Part shown: piece by piece, positions 13,444 to 27,228 of the stretch | How the letters are laid out: every line of letters starts with the position of its first letter | Position numbering within the stretch: the stretch's first letter is position 1 | The notes under the pieces: generated by a model | What the model saw: only the letters and a program-made list of their open reading frames with translations | Told to the model about the DNA's origin: nothing | The model's database searches: none | Translations under genes and position numbers: made by a program | Assembly (NCBI RefSeq): GCF_964355755.1 | Contig: NC_092678.1 | Location: 11,010,922-11,074,921 of the forward strand | Origin: Antedon mediterranea | Lineage: Eukaryota; Echinodermata; Crinoidea; Comatulida; Antedonidae | Reading direction: 5' to 3' | DNA length: 64,000 bases

Positions 13444-14785
13444 ATTGTATTGAGTTGTACCATAGAATGGAACAAAATGATTAGTTACTGGCCATTGTAT
13501 TGAGTTGTACCATTGAATGGAACAAAATGATTAGTTACTGGCCATTGTATTGAGTTGTACCATTGAATGGAACAAAATGATTAAATACTGGCCATTGTAT
13601 TGAGTTGTACCATTGAATGGAACAAAATGATTAATTACTAACCATTGTATTGAGTTGTACCATTGAATGGAATAAAATGATTAATTAATGGCCATTGCAT
13701 TGAGTTGTACCATTGAATGGAACAAAATGATTAATTACTGGCCATTGTATTGAGTTGTACCATTGAATGGAACAAAATGATTAATTACTGGCCATTGTAT
13801 TGAGTTGTACCATTGAATGGAACAAAATGAATAATTACTGGCCATTGCATTGAGTTGTACCATTGAATGGAACAAAATGATTAATTACTGGCCATTGTAT
13901 TGAGTTGTACCATTGAATGGAACAAACTGATTAATTACTGGCCATTGTATTGAGTTGTACCATTGAATGGAACAAAATGATTAATTACTGGCCATTGTAT
14001 TGAATTGTACCATTGAATGGAACAAAATGATTATTTACTGGCCATTGTATTGAGTTGTATCATTGAATGGAACAAAATCATTAATTACTGGCCATTGTAT
14101 TGAGTTGTACCATTGAATGGAACAAAATGATTAATTACTGGCCATTGTATTGAGTTGTACCATTGAATGGAACAAAATGATTAATTATTGGCCATTGCAT
14201 TGAGTTGTACTATTGAATGGAACAAAATGATTAATTACTGGCCATTGTATTGAGTTGTACCATTGAATGGAACAAAATGATTAATTACTGGCCATTGCAT
14301 TGAGTTGTACAATTGAAAGGAACAAAATGATTAATTACTGGCCATTGTATTGAGTTGTACCATTGAATGGAACAAAATGATTAATTAATGGCCATTGTAT
14401 TGAGTTGTACCATTGAATGGAACAAAATGATTAATTACTGGCCATTGTATTGAGTTGTACCATTGAATTGAACAAAATGATTAATTACTGGCCATTGTAT
14501 TGAGTTGTACCATTGAATGGAACAAAATGATTAATTGCTGGCCATTCTATTGAGTTGTACCATTGAATGGAACAAAATGATTGATTACAGGCCATTGTAT
14601 TGAGTAGTACCATTGAATGGAACAAAATGATTAATTACTGGCCATTGTATTGAATTGTACCATTGAATGGAACAAAATGATTATTTACTGGCCATTGTAT
14701 TGAGTTGTATCATTGAATGGAACAAAATCATTAATTACTGGCCATTGTATTGAGTTGTACCATTGAATGGAACAAAATGATTAAT

Positions 14786-14828
14786 TGATTGATTAATAAT
14801 GAGTATGAAATAAAATAAAAAAATAAAA
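14786..14828 (+). repeat. A-rich insert, Y type, copy 1 (reference description)
   Basis: Same 43-bp segment as the X type, but flanked by standard GTACCATTGAATGG monomers on both sides. In all 12 Y-type copies in the window a T-rich insert follows with its start exactly 335 bp downstream. No X-type copy has such a partner at that distance. Confidence 0.9.
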
Positions 14829-15120
14829 ATTGTATTGAGTTGTACCATTGAATGGAACAAAATGATTAGTTACTGGCCATTGTATTGAGTTGTACCATTA
14901 AATGGAACAAAATGATTAATTGCTGGCCATTGTATTGAGTTGTACCATTGAATGGAACAAAATGATTAATTACTGGCCATTGTATTGAGTTGTACCATTG
15001 AATGGAACAAAATGATTATTTACTAACCATTGTATTGAGTTGTACCATTGAATGGAACAAAATGATTTATTACTTGCCTTTGTATTGAGTTGTACCATTG
15101 AATGGAACAAAATGATTAAT

Positions 15121-15152
15121 TGCTTTTTCCTTTTTTTTAATTTATTTGGAAT
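15121..15152 (-). repeat. T-rich insert, copy 1 (reference description)
   Basis: Between GATTAAT and CTGGCC, 32 bases beginning TGCTTTTTCCTTTTTTTT replace the usual two, adding 30 bp and making an 80-bp monomer. Read on the minus strand it is CCAAATAAATT followed by A-rich sequence, resembling an AATAAA signal with a poly(A)-like tail. That resemblance is weak evidence of origin. This copy has the GGAAT end, as do 16436 and 27197; the others have GGCAT. Confidence 0.88.
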
Positions 15153-16100
15153 CTGGCCATTGTATTGAGTTGTACCATTGAATGGAACAAAATGATTAAT
15201 TACTGGCCATTGTATTGAGTTGTACCATTGAATGGAACAAAATGATTAATTACTGGCCATTGTATTGAGTTGTACCATTGAATGGAACAAAATGATTAAT
15301 TACTGGCCATTGTATTGAATTGTACCATTGAATGGAACAAAATGATTATTTACTGGCCATTGTATTGAGTTGTATCATTGAATGGAACAAAATCATTAAT
15401 TACTGGCCATTGTATTGAGTTGTACCATTGAATGGAACAAAATGATTAATTACTGGCCATTGTATTGAGTTGTACCATTGAATGGAACAAAATGATTAAT
15501 TATTGGCCATTGCATTGAGTTGTACTATTGAATGGAACAAAATGATTAATTACTGGCCATTGTATTGAGTTGTACCATTGAATGGAACAAAATGATTAAT
15601 TACTGGCCATTGCATTGAGTTGTACAATTGAAAGGAACAAAATGATTAATTACTGGCCATTGTATTGAGTTGTACCATTGAATGGAACAAAATGATTAAT
15701 TAATGGCCATTGTATTGAGTTGTACCATTGAATGGAACAAAATGATTAATTACTGGCCATTGTATTGAGTTGTACCATTGAATTGAACAAAATGATTAAT
15801 TACTGGCCATTGTATTGAGTTGTACCATTGAATGGAACAAAATGATTAATTGCTGGCCATTCTATTGAGTTGTACCATTGAATGGAACAAAATGATTGAT
15901 TACAGGCCATTGTATTGAGTAGTACCATTGAATGGAACAAAATGATTAATTACTGGCCATTGTATTGAATTGTACCATTGAATGGAACAAAATGATTATT
16001 TACTGGCCATTGTATTGAGTTGTATCATTGAATGGAACAAAATCATTAATTACTGGCCATTGTATTGAGTTGTACCATTGAATGGAACAAAATGATTAAT

Positions 16101-16143
16101 TGATTGATTAATAATGAGTATGAAATAAAATAAAAAAATAAAA
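16101..16143 (+). repeat. A-rich insert, Y type, copy 2
   Basis: 1315 bp after the previous Y copy. It opens the first P segment. Confidence 0.88.
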
Positions 16144-16435
16144 ATTGTATTGAGTTGTACCATTGAATGGAACAAAATGATTAGTTACTGGCCATTGTAT
16201 TGAGTTGTACCATTAAATGGAACAAAATGATTAATTGCTGGCCATTGTATTGAGTTGTACCATTGAATGGAACAAAATGATTAATTACTGGCCATTGTAT
16301 TGAGTTGTACCATTGAATGGAACAAAATGATTATTTACTAACCATTGTATTGAGTTGTACCATTGAATGGAACAAAATGATTTATTACTTGCCTTTGTAT
16401 TGAGTTGTACCATTGAATGGAACAAAATGATTAAT

Positions 16436-16467
16436 TGCTTTTTCCTTTTTTTTAATTTATTTGGAAT
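16436..16467 (-). repeat. T-rich insert, copy 2
   Basis: GGAAT-ended; followed by P-type monomers. Confidence 0.87.
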
Positions 16468-17764
16468 CTGGCCATTGTATTGAGTTGTACCATTGAATGG
16501 AACAAAATGATTAATTACTGGCCATTGTATTGAGTTGTACCATTGAATGGAACAAAATGATTAATTACTGGCCATTGTATTGAGTTGTACCATTGAATGG
16601 AACAAAATAATTAATTACTGGCCATTGTATTGAGTTGTACCATTGAATGGAACAAAATGATTGATTACTGGCCATTGTATTGAGTTGTACCATTGAACGG
16701 AACAAAATAATTAATTACTGGCCATTGTATTGAGTTGTACCATTGAAAGGAACAAAATGATTAATTACTGGCCATTGTATTTAGTTGTACCATTGAATGG
16801 AACAAAATGATTAATTACTGGCCATTTTATTGAGTTGTACCATTGAATTGAACAAAATGATTAATTACTGGCCATTGTATTGAGTTGTACCATTGAATTG
16901 AACAAAATGATTAATTACTGGCCATTGTATTGAGTTGTACCATTGAATGGAACGAAATGATTAATTATTAGCCATTGTATTGAGTTGTACCATTGAATGG
17001 AACAAAATGATTGATTACTGGCCATTGTATTGAGTTGTACCATTGAATGGAACAAAATGATTAATTACTAACCATTTTATTGAGTTGTACCATTGAATGG
17101 AACAAAATGAATAATTATTGGCCATTGTATTGAGTTGTACAATTGAATGGAACAAAATGATTAATTACTAACCATTTTATTGAGTTGTACCATTGAATGG
17201 AACAAAATGAATAATTATTGGCCATTGTATTGAGTTGTACCATTGAATGGAACAAATTGATTAATTACTGGCCATTGTATTGAGTTGTACTATTGAATGG
17301 AACAAAATGATTAATTACTAACCATTGTATTGAGTTGTACTATTGAATGGAACAAAATGATTAATTACTGGCCTTTGTATTGAGTTGCACCATTGAATGG
17401 AACAAAATGATTAATTACTGGCCATTGTATTGAGTTGTACCATTGAATGGAACAAAATGATTAATTACTGGCCATTGTATTGAGTTGTACCATTGAATGG
17501 AACAAAATGATTAATTACTTTCCATTGTATTGAGTTGTACCATTGAATGGAACAAAATGATTAATTGCTGGCTATTGTATTGAGTTGTACCATTGAATGG
17601 AACAAATTGATTACTTACTGGCCATTGTATTGAGTTGTACCATTGAATGGAACAAAATCATTAATTACTGGCCATTGTATTGAGTTGTACCATTGAATGG
17701 AACAAAATGATTAATTACTGGCCATTGTATTGAGTTGTAACATTGAAGGGACAAAATGATTAAT

Positions 17765-17807
17765 TGATTGATTAATAATGAGTATGAAATAAAATAAAAA
17801 AATAAAA
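17765..17807 (+). repeat. A-rich insert, X type, copy 2
   Basis: 1664 bp after the Y copy at 16101; the closing insert of a P segment. Confidence 0.88.
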
Positions 17808-19149
17808 ATTGTATTGAGTTGTACCATAGAATGGAACAAAATGATTAGTTACTGGCCATTGTATTGAGTTGTACCATTGAATGGAACAAAATGATTAAAT
17901 ACTGGCCATTGTATTGAGTTGTACCATTGAATGGAACAAAATGATTAATTACTAACCATTGTATTGAGTTGTACCATTGAATGGAATAAAATGATTAATT
18001 AATGGCCATTGCATTGAGTTGTACCATTGAATGGAACAAAATGATTAATTACTGGCCATTGTATTGAGTTGTACCATTGAATGGAACAAAATGATTAATT
18101 ACTGGCCATTGTATTGAGTTGTACCATTGAATGGAACAAAATGAATAATTACTGGCCATTGCATTGAGTTGTACCATTGAATGGAACAAAATGATTAATT
18201 ACTGGCCATTGTATTGAGTTGTACCATTGAATGGAACAAACTGATTAATTACTGGCCATTGTATTGAGTTGTACCATTGAATGGAACAAAATGATTAATT
18301 ACTGGCCATTGTATTGAATTGTACCATTGAATGGAACAAAATGATTATTTACTGGCCATTGTATTGAGTTGTATCATTGAATGGAACAAAATCATTAATT
18401 ACTGGCCATTGTATTGAGTTGTACCATTGAATGGAACAAAATGATTAATTACTAACCATTTTATTGAGTTGTACCATTGAATGGAACAAAATGATTAATT
18501 ACTGGCCATTGTATTGAGTTGTACCATTGAATGGAACAAAATGATTTATTATTGGCCATTGCATTGAGTTGTACTATTGAATGGAACAAAATGATTAATT
18601 ACTGGCCATTGTATTGAGTTGTACCATTGAATGGAACAAAATGATTAATTACTGGCCATTGCATTGAGTTGTACAATTGAAAGGAACAAAATGATTAATT
18701 ACTGGCCATTGTATTGAGTTGTACCAATGAATGGAACAAAATGATTAATTACTGGCCATTGTATTGAGTTGTACCATTGAATGGAACAAAATGATTAATT
18801 ACTGGCCATTGTATTGAGTTGTACCATTGAATTGAACAAAATGATTAATTACTGGCCATTGTATTGAGTTGTACCATTGAATGGAACAAAATGATTAATT
18901 GCTGGCCATTATATTGAGTTGTACCATTGAATGGAACAAAATGATTGATTACAGGCCATTGTATTGAGTAGTACCATTGAATGGAACAAAATGATTAATT
19001 ACTGGCCATTGTATTGAATTTTACCATTGAATGGAACAAAATGATTATTTACTGGCCATTGTATTGAGTTGTATCATTGAATGGAACAAAATCATTAATT
19101 ACTGGCCATTGTATTGAGTTGTACCATTGAATGGAACAAAATGATTAAT

Positions 19150-19192
19150 TGATTGATTAATAATGAGTATGAAATAAAATAAAAAAATAAAA
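19150..19192 (+). repeat. A-rich insert, Y type, copy 3
   Basis: 1385 bp after X copy 2; opens a Q segment. Confidence 0.88.
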
Positions 19193-19484
19193 ATTGTATT
19201 GAGTTGTACCATTGAATGGAACAAAATGATTAGTTACTGGCCATTGTATTGAGTTGTACCATTAAATGGAACAAAATGATTAATTGCTGGCCATTGTATT
19301 GAGTTGTACCATTGAATGGAACAAAATGATTAATTACTGGCCATTGTATTGAGTTGTACCATTGAATGGAACAAAATGATTATTTACTAACCATTGTATT
19401 GAGTTGTACCATTGAATGGAACAAAATGATTTATTACTTGCCTTTGTATTGAGTTGTACCATTGAATGGAACAAAATGATTAAT

Positions 19485-19516
19485 TGCTTTTTCCTTTTTT
19501 TTAATTTATTTGGCAT
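19485..19516 (-). repeat. T-rich insert, copy 3
   Basis: GGCAT-ended; followed by Q-type monomers. Confidence 0.87.
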
Positions 19517-21113
19517 CTGGCCATTGTATTGAGTTGTACCATTGAATGGAACAAAATGATTAATTACTGGCCATTGTATTGAGTTGTACCATTGAATGGA
19601 ACAAAATGATTAATTACTGGCCATTGCATTGAGTTGTACCATTGAATGGAACAAAATGATTAATTACTGGCCATTGCATTGAGTTGTACCATTGAATGGA
19701 ACAAAATGATTAGTTACTGGCCATTGTATTGAGTTGTACCATTGAATGGAACAAAATGATTAATTACTGGCCATTGTATTGAGTTGTACCATTGAATGGA
19801 ACAAAATGATTAATTACTGGCCATTGCATTGAGCTGTTCAATTGAATGGAACAAAATGATTAATTACTGGCCATTGCATTGAGTTGTACCATTGAATGGA
19901 ACAAAATGATTAATTACTGGCCATTGTATTGAGTTGTACCATTGAATGGAACAAAATGATTAATTACTGGCCATTGCATTGAGTTGTACCATAGAATGGA
20001 ACAAAATGATTAATTACTGGCCATTGTATTGAGTTGTACCATTGAATGGAACAAAATGATTAATTATTGGCCATTGTATTGAGTTGTACTATTGAATGGA
20101 ACAAAATGATTAATTACTGGCCATTGTATTGAGTTGTACCATTGAATGGAACAAAATGATTAATTACTGGCCATTGTATTGAGTTGTACCATTGAATGGA
20201 ACAAAATGATTAGTTACTGGCCATTGTATTGAGTTGTACCATTGAATTGAACAAAATGATTAATTACTGGCCATTGTATTGAGTTGTACCATTGAATGGA
20301 ACGAAATGATTAATTATTAGCCATTGTATTGAGTTGTACCATTGAATGGAACAAAATGATTGATTACTGGCCATTGTATTGAGTTGTACCATTGAATGGA
20401 ACAAAATGATTAATTACTAACCATTTTATTGAGTTGTACCATTGAATGGAACAAAATGAATAATTATTGGCCATTGTATTGAGTTGTACAATTGAATGGA
20501 ACAAAATGATTAATTACTAACCATTTTATTGAGTTGTACCATTGAATGGAACAAAATGAATAATTATTGGCCATTGTATTGAGTTGTACCATTGAATGGA
20601 ACAAATTGATTAATTACTGGCCATTGTATTGAGTTGTACTATTGAATGGAACAAAATGATTAATTACTAACCATTGTATTGAGTTGTACTATTGAATGGA
20701 ACAAAATGATTAATTACTGGCCTTTGTATTGAGTTGTACCATTGAATGGAACAAAATGATTAATTACTGGCCATTGTATTGAGTTGTACCATTGAATGGA
20801 ACAAAATGATTAATTACTGGCCATTGTATTGAGTTGTACCATTGAATGGAACAAAATGATTAATTACTTTCCATTGTATTGAGTTGTACCATTGAATGGA
20901 ACAAAATGATTAATTGCTGGCTATTGTATTGAGTTGTACCATTGAATGGAACAAATTGATTACTTACTGGCCATTGTATTGAGTTGTACCATTGAATGGA
21001 ACAAAATCATTAATTACTGGCCATTGTATTGAGTTGTACCATTGAATGGAACAAAATGATTAATTACTGGCCATTGTATTGAGTTGTAACATTGAAGGGA
21101 CAAAATGATTAAT

Positions 21114-21156
21114 TGATTGATTAATAATGAGTATGAAATAAAATAAAAAAATAAAA
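21114..21156 (+). repeat. A-rich insert, X type, copy 3
   Basis: 1964 bp after the Y copy at 19150, closing a Q segment. Confidence 0.88.
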
Positions 21157-22448
21157 ATTGTATTGAGTTGTACCATAGAATGGAACAAAATGATTAGTTA
21201 CTGGCCATTGTATTGAGTTGTACCATTGAATGGAACAAAATGATTAAATACTGGCCATTGTATTGAGTTGTACCATTGAATGGAACAAAATGATTAATTA
21301 CTAACCATTGTATTGAGTTGTACCATTGAATGGAATAAAATGATTAATTAATGGCCATTGCATTGAGTTGTACCATTGAATGGAACAAAATGATTAATTA
21401 CTGGCCATTGTATTGAGTTGTACCATTGAATGGAACAAAATGATTAATTACTGGCCATTGTATTGAGTTGTACCATTGAATGGAACAAAATGAATAATTA
21501 CTGGCCATTGCATTGAGTTGTACCATTGAATGGAACAAAATGATTAATTACTGGCCATTGTATTGAGTTGTACCATTGAATGAAACAAACTGATTAATTA
21601 CTGGCCATTGTATTGAGTTGTACCATTGAATGGAACAAAATGATTAATTACTGGCCATTGTATTGAATTGTACCATTGAATGGAACAAAATGATTATTTA
21701 CTGGCCATTGTATTGAGTTGTATCATTGAATGGAACAAAATCATTAATTACTGGCCATTGTATTGAGTTGTACCATTGAATGGAACAAAATGATTAATTA
21801 CTGGCCATTGTATTGAGTTGTACCATTGAATGGAACAAAATGATTAATTATTGGCCATTGCATTGAGTTGTACTATTGAATGGAACAAAATGATTAATTA
21901 CTGGCCATTGTATTGAGTTGTACCATTGAATGGAACAAAATGATTAATTACTGGCCATTGCATTGAGTTGTACAATTGAAAGGAACAAAATGATTAATTA
22001 CTGGCCATTGTATTGAGTTGTACCATTGAATGGAACAAAATGATTAATTAATGGCCATTGTATTGAGTTGTACCATTGAATGGAACAAAATGATTAATTA
22101 CTGGCCATTGTATTGAGTTGTACCATTGAATTGAACAAAATGATTAATTACTGGCCATTGTATTGAGTTGTACCATTGAATGGAACAAAATGATTAATTG
22201 CTGGCCATTATATTGAGTTGTACCATTGAATGGAACAAAATGATTGATTACAGGCCATTGTATTGAGTAGTACCATTGAATGGAACAAAATGATTAATTA
22301 CTGGCCATTGTATTGAATTGTACCATTGAATGGAACAAAATGATTATTTACTGGCCATTGTATTGAGTTGTATCATTGAATGGAACAAAATCATTAATTA
22401 CTGGCCATTGTATTGAGTTGTACCATTGAATGGAACAAAATGATTAAT

Positions 22449-22491
22449 TGATTGATTAATAATGAGTATGAAATAAAATAAAAAAATAAAA
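22449..22491 (+). repeat. A-rich insert, Y type, copy 4
   Basis: 1335 bp after X copy 3, one monomer fewer than the 1385-bp class; opens a P segment. Confidence 0.88.
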
Positions 22492-22783
22492 ATTGTATTG
22501 AGTTGTACCATTGAATGGAACAAAATGATTAGTTACTGGCCATTGTATTGAGTTGTACCATTAAATGGAACAAAATGATTAATTGCTGGCCATTGTATTG
22601 AGTTGTACCATTGAATGGAACAAAATGATTAATTACTGGCCATTGTATTGAGTTGTACCATTGAATGGAACAAAATGATTATTTACTAACCATTGTATTG
22701 AGTTGTACCATTGAATGGAACAAAATGATTTATTACTTGCCTTTGTATTGAGTTGTACCATTGAATGGAACAAAATGATTAAT

Positions 22784-22815
22784 TGCTTTTTCCTTTTTTT
22801 TAATTTATTTGGCAT
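22784..22815 (-). repeat. T-rich insert, copy 4
   Basis: GGCAT-ended; followed by P-type monomers. Confidence 0.87.
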
Positions 22816-24111
22816 CTGGCCATTGTATTGAGTTGTACCATTGAATGGAACAAAATGATTAATTACTGGCCATTGTATTGAGTTGTACCATTGAATGGAA
22901 CAAAATGATTAATTACTGGCCATTGTATTGAGTTGTACCATTGAATGGAACAAAATAATTAATTACTGGCCATTGTATTGAGTTGTACCATTGAATGGAA
23001 CAAAATGATTGATTACTGGCCATTGTATTGAGTTGTACCATTGAACGGAACAAAATAATTAATTACTGGCCATTGTATTGAGTTGTACCATTGAAAGGAA
23101 CAAAATGATTAATTACTGGCCATTGTATTGAGTTGTACCATTGAATGGAACAAAATGATTAATTACTGGCCATTTTATTGAGTTGTACCATTGAATTGAA
23201 CAAAATGATTAATTACTGGCCATTGTATTGAGTTGTACCATTGAATTGAACAAAATGATTAATTACTGGCCATTGTATTGAGTTGTACCATTGAATGGAA
23301 CGAAATGATTAATTATTAGCCATTGTATTGAGTTGTACCATTGAATGGAACAAAATGATTGATTACTGGCCATTGTATTGAGTTGTACCATTGAATGGAA
23401 CAAAATGATTAATTACTAACCATTTTATTGAGTTGTACCATTGAATGGAACAAAATGAATAATTATTGGCCATTGTATTGAGTTGTACAATTGAATGGAA
23501 CAAAATGATTAATTACTAACCATTTTATTGAGTTGTACCATTGAATGGAACAAAATGAATAATTATTGGCCATTGTATTGAGTTGTACCATTGAATGGAA
23601 CAAATTGATTAATTACTGGCCATTGTATTGAGTTGTACTATTGAATGGAAAAAATGATTAATTACTAACCATTGTATTGAGTTGTACTATTGAATGGAAC
23701 AAAATGATTAATTACTGGCCTTTGTATTGAGTTGCACCATTGAATGGAACAAAATGATTAATTACTGGCCATTGTATTGAGTTGTACCATTGAATGGAAC
23801 AAAATGATTAATTACTGGCCATTGTATTGAGTTGTACCATTGAATGGAACAAAATGATTAATTACTTTCCATTGTATTGAGTTGTACCATTGAATGGAAC
23901 AAAATGATTAATTGCTGGCTATTGTATTGAGTTGTACCATTGAATGGAACAAATTGATTACTTACTGGCCATTGTATTGAGTTGTACCATTGAATGGAAC
24001 AAAATCATTAATTACTGGCCATTGTATTGAGTTGTACCATTGAATGGAACAAAATGATTAATTACTGGCCATTGTATTGAGTTGTAACATTGAAGGGACA
24101 AAATGATTAAT

Positions 24112-24154
24112 TGATTGATTAATAATGAGTATGAAATAAAATAAAAAAATAAAA
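24112..24154 (+). repeat. A-rich insert, X type, copy 4
   Basis: 1663 bp after Y copy 4; the odd base comes from the deletion near 23650. Confidence 0.88.
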
Positions 24155-25496
24155 ATTGTATTGAGTTGTACCATAGAATGGAACAAAATGATTAGTTACT
24201 GGCCATTGTATTGAGTTGTACCATTGAATGGAACAAAATGATTAAATACTGGCCATTGTATTGAGTTGTACCATTGAATGGAACAAAATGATTAATTACT
24301 AACCATTGTATTGAGTTGTACCATTGAATGGAATAAAATGATTAATTAATGGCCATTGCATTGAGTTGTACCATTGAATGGAACAAAATGATTAATTACT
24401 GGCCATTGTATTGAGTTGTACCATTGAATGGAACAAAATGATTAATTACTGGCCATTGTATTGAGTTGTACCATTGAATGGAACAAAATGAATAATTACT
24501 GGCCATTGCATTGAGTTGTACCATTGAATGGAACAAAATGATTAATTACTGGCCATTGTATTGAGTTGTACCATTGAATGGAACAAACTGATTAATTACT
24601 GGCCATTGTATTGAGTTGTACCATTGAATGGAACAAAATGATTAATTACTGGCCATTGTATTGAATTGTACCATTGAATGGAACAAAATGATTATTTACT
24701 GGCCATTGTATTGAGTTGTATCATTGAATGGAACAAAATCATTAATTACTGGCCATTGTATTGAGTTGTACCATTGAATGGAACAAAATGATTAATTACT
24801 AACCATTTTATTGAGTTGTACCATTGAATGGAACAAAATGATTAATTACTGGCCATTGTATTGAGTTGTACCATTGAATGGAACAAAATGATTAATTATT
24901 GGCCATTGCATTGAGTTGTACTATTGAATGGAACAAAATGATTAATTACTGGCCATTGTATTGAGTTGTACCATTGAATGGAACAAAATGATTAATTACT
25001 GGCCATTGCATTGAGTTGTACAATTGAAAGGAACAAAATGATTAATTACTGGCCATTGTATTGAGTTGTACCATTGAATGGAACAAAATGATTAATTACT
25101 GGCCATTGTATTGAGTTGTACCATTGAATGGAACAAAATGATTAATTACTGGCCATTGTATTGAGTTGTACCATTGAATTGAACAAAATGATTAATTACT
25201 GGCCATTGTATTGAGTTGTACCATTGAATGGAACAAAATGATTAATTGCTGGCCATTATATTGAGTTGTACCATTGAATGGAACAAAATGATTGATTACA
25301 GGCCATTGTATTGAGTAGTACCATTGAATGGAACAAAATGATTAATTACTGGCCATTGTATTGAATTGTACCATTGAATGGAACAAAATGATTATTTACT
25401 GGCCATTGTATTGAGTTGTATCATTGAATGGAACAAAATCATTAATTACTGGCCATTGTATTGAGTTGTACCATTGAATGGAACAAAATGATTAAT

Positions 25497-25539
25497 TGAT
25501 TGATTAATAATGAGTATGAAATAAAATAAAAAAATAAAA
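25497..25539 (+). repeat. A-rich insert, Y type, copy 5
   Basis: 1385 bp after X copy 4; opens the shortened Q segment. Confidence 0.88.
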
Positions 25540-25831
25540 ATTGTATTGAGTTGTACCATTGAATGGAACAAAATGATTAGTTACTGGCCATTGTATTGAG
25601 TTGTACCATTAAATGGAACAAAATGATTAATTGCTGGCCATTGTATTGAGTTGTACCATTGAATGGAACAAAATGATTAATTACTGGCCATTGTATTGAG
25701 TTGTACCATTGAATGGAACAAAATGATTATTTACTAACCATTGTATTGAGTTGTACCATTGAATGGAACAAAATGATTTATTACTTGCCTTTGTATTGAG
25801 TTGTACCATTGAATGGAACAAAATGATTAAT

Positions 25832-25863
25832 TGCTTTTTCCTTTTTTTTAATTTATTTGGCAT
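25832..25863 (-). repeat. T-rich insert, copy 5
   Basis: GGCAT-ended; opens the shortened Q segment. Confidence 0.87.
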
Positions 25864-26861
25864 CTGGCCATTGTATTGAGTTGTACCATTGAATGGAACA
25901 AAATGATTAATTACTGGCCATTGTATTGAGTTGTACCATTGAATGGAACAAAATGATTAATTACTGGCCATTGCATTGAGTTGTACCATTGAATGGAACA
26001 AAATGATTAATTACTGGCCATTGCATTGAGTTGTACCATTGAATGGAACAAAATGATTAGTTACTGGCCATTGTATTGAGTTGTACCATTGAATGGAACA
26101 AAATGATTAATTACTGGCCATTGTATTGAGTTGTACCATTGAATGGAACAAAATGATTAATTACTGGCCATTGCATTGAGCTGTTCAATTGAATGGAACA
26201 AAATGATTAATTACTGGCCATTGCATTGAGTTGTACCATTGAATGGAACAAAATGATTAATTACTGGCCATTGTATTGAGTTGTACCATTGAATGGAACA
26301 AAATGATTAATTACTGGCCATTGCATTGAGTTGTACCATAGAATGGAACAAAATGATTAATTACTGGCCATTGTATTGAGTTGTACCATTGAATGGAACA
26401 AAATGATTAATTATTGGCCATTGTATTGAGTTGTACTATTGAATGGAACAAAATGATTAATTACTGGCCATTGTATTGAGTTGTACCATTGAATGGAACA
26501 AAATGATTAATTACTGGCCATTGTATTGAGTTGTACCATTGAATGGAACAAAATGATTAGTTACTGGCCATTGTATTGAGTTGTACCATTGAATGGAACA
26601 AAATGATTAATTTCTGGCCATTGTATTGAGTTGTACCATTGAATGGAACAAAATGATTAATTACAGGCCATTGTATTGAGTAGTACCATTGAATGGAACA
26701 AAATGATTAATTACTGGCCATTGTATTGAATTGTACCATTGAATGGAACAAAATGATTATTTACTGGCCATTGTATTGAGTTGTATCATTGAATGGAACA
26801 AAATCATTAATTACTGGCCATTGTATTGAGTTGTACCATTGAATGGAACAAAATGATTAAT

Positions 26862-26904
26862 TGATTGATTAATAATGAGTATGAAATAAAATAAAAAAAT
26901 AAAA
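26862..26904 (+). repeat. A-rich insert, Y type, copy 6
   Basis: Follows another Y copy after 1365 bp without an X copy between; opens a P segment. Confidence 0.88.
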
Positions 26905-27196
26905 ATTGTATTGAGTTGTACCATTGAATGGAACAAAATGATTAGTTACTGGCCATTGTATTGAGTTGTACCATTAAATGGAACAAAATGATTAATTGCT
27001 GGCCATTGTATTGAGTTGTACCATTGAATGGAACAAAATGATTAATTACTGGCCATTGTATTGAGTTGTACCATTGAATGGAACAAAATGATTATTTACT
27101 AAACATTGTATTGAGTTGTACCATTGAATGGAACAAAATGATTTATTACTTGCCTTTGTATTGAGTTGTACCATTGAATGGAACAAAATGATTAAT

Positions 27197-27228
27197 TGCT
27201 TTTTCCTTTTTTTTAATTTATTTGGAAT
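27197..27228 (-). repeat. T-rich insert, copy 6
   Basis: GGAAT-ended; followed by P-type monomers including the TATTTAGTTG variant. Confidence 0.87.

Larger units (their letters stand above)
1..13532. repeat. Long-range segmental duplication, left copy (SatA plus start of SatB)
   Basis: This stretch recurs at about 48097-62491. The same private variants occur in the same order, for example TTCTGTATAC at 1101 and 49118, the odd GTTTTTTGAAATGCG monomer at 5081 and 53099, and the SatA/SatB junction at 11441 and 60400. Relative to the right copy it has one extra 76-bp short monomer near 410, one extra 88-bp monomer near 6340 and one extra 602-bp unit near 7.6-8.8 kb. It lacks 1631 bp around 5.1-5.7 kb. 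Confidence 0.93.
13401..17764. repeat. SatB HOR unit 1 (4364 bp, contains an extra Y-T segment)
   Basis: Runs from one X-type A-rich insert to the next. It contains three A-rich inserts (13401, 14786, 16101) and two T-rich inserts (15121, 16436). Subtracting these leaves 3949 bp, which is 79 x 50 minus one base. The 14786-16100 part repeats the end of the previous stretch and acts as an inserted subunit. The half after 16101 is P-type, marked by AAATAATTAATTAC and GAACGGAAC and by GAGTTGCACC near 17385. Confidence 0.88.
17765..21113. repeat. SatB HOR unit 2, Q type (3349 bp)
   Basis: X-type insert 17765, Y-type insert 19150, T-rich insert 19485. After removing the three inserts the rest is 3099 bp, 62 x 50 minus one. 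Q markers after the T-rich insert are two ATTGCATTGAG monomers, a TTAGTTACTGG monomer and GAGCTGTTCAATTG near 19831. The same length recurs at 28526 and 34804. Confidence 0.9.
21114..24111. repeat. SatB HOR unit 3, P type (2998 bp)
   Basis: Inserts at 21114, 22449 and 22784. P markers (AAATAATTAATT, GAACGGAAC, GAGTTGCACC) follow the T-rich insert. A private one-base loss near 23650 (GGAAAAAATG) makes it one base short of the expected register. Confidence 0.88.

Noticed and set aside
19334-19516. Identical 60-codon minus-strand open frame starting in the T-rich insert, repeated at many sites (for example 22633, 25681, 30095, 33094, 36373, 39372, 42651, 63179)
   Set aside because: It is a chance frame across three 50-bp monomers, opened by the CAT of the GGCAT-type insert. 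Copies with GGAAT have no start. Repetition comes from HOR copying, and the product has low-complexity, repeat-derived sequence with no recognisable domain.
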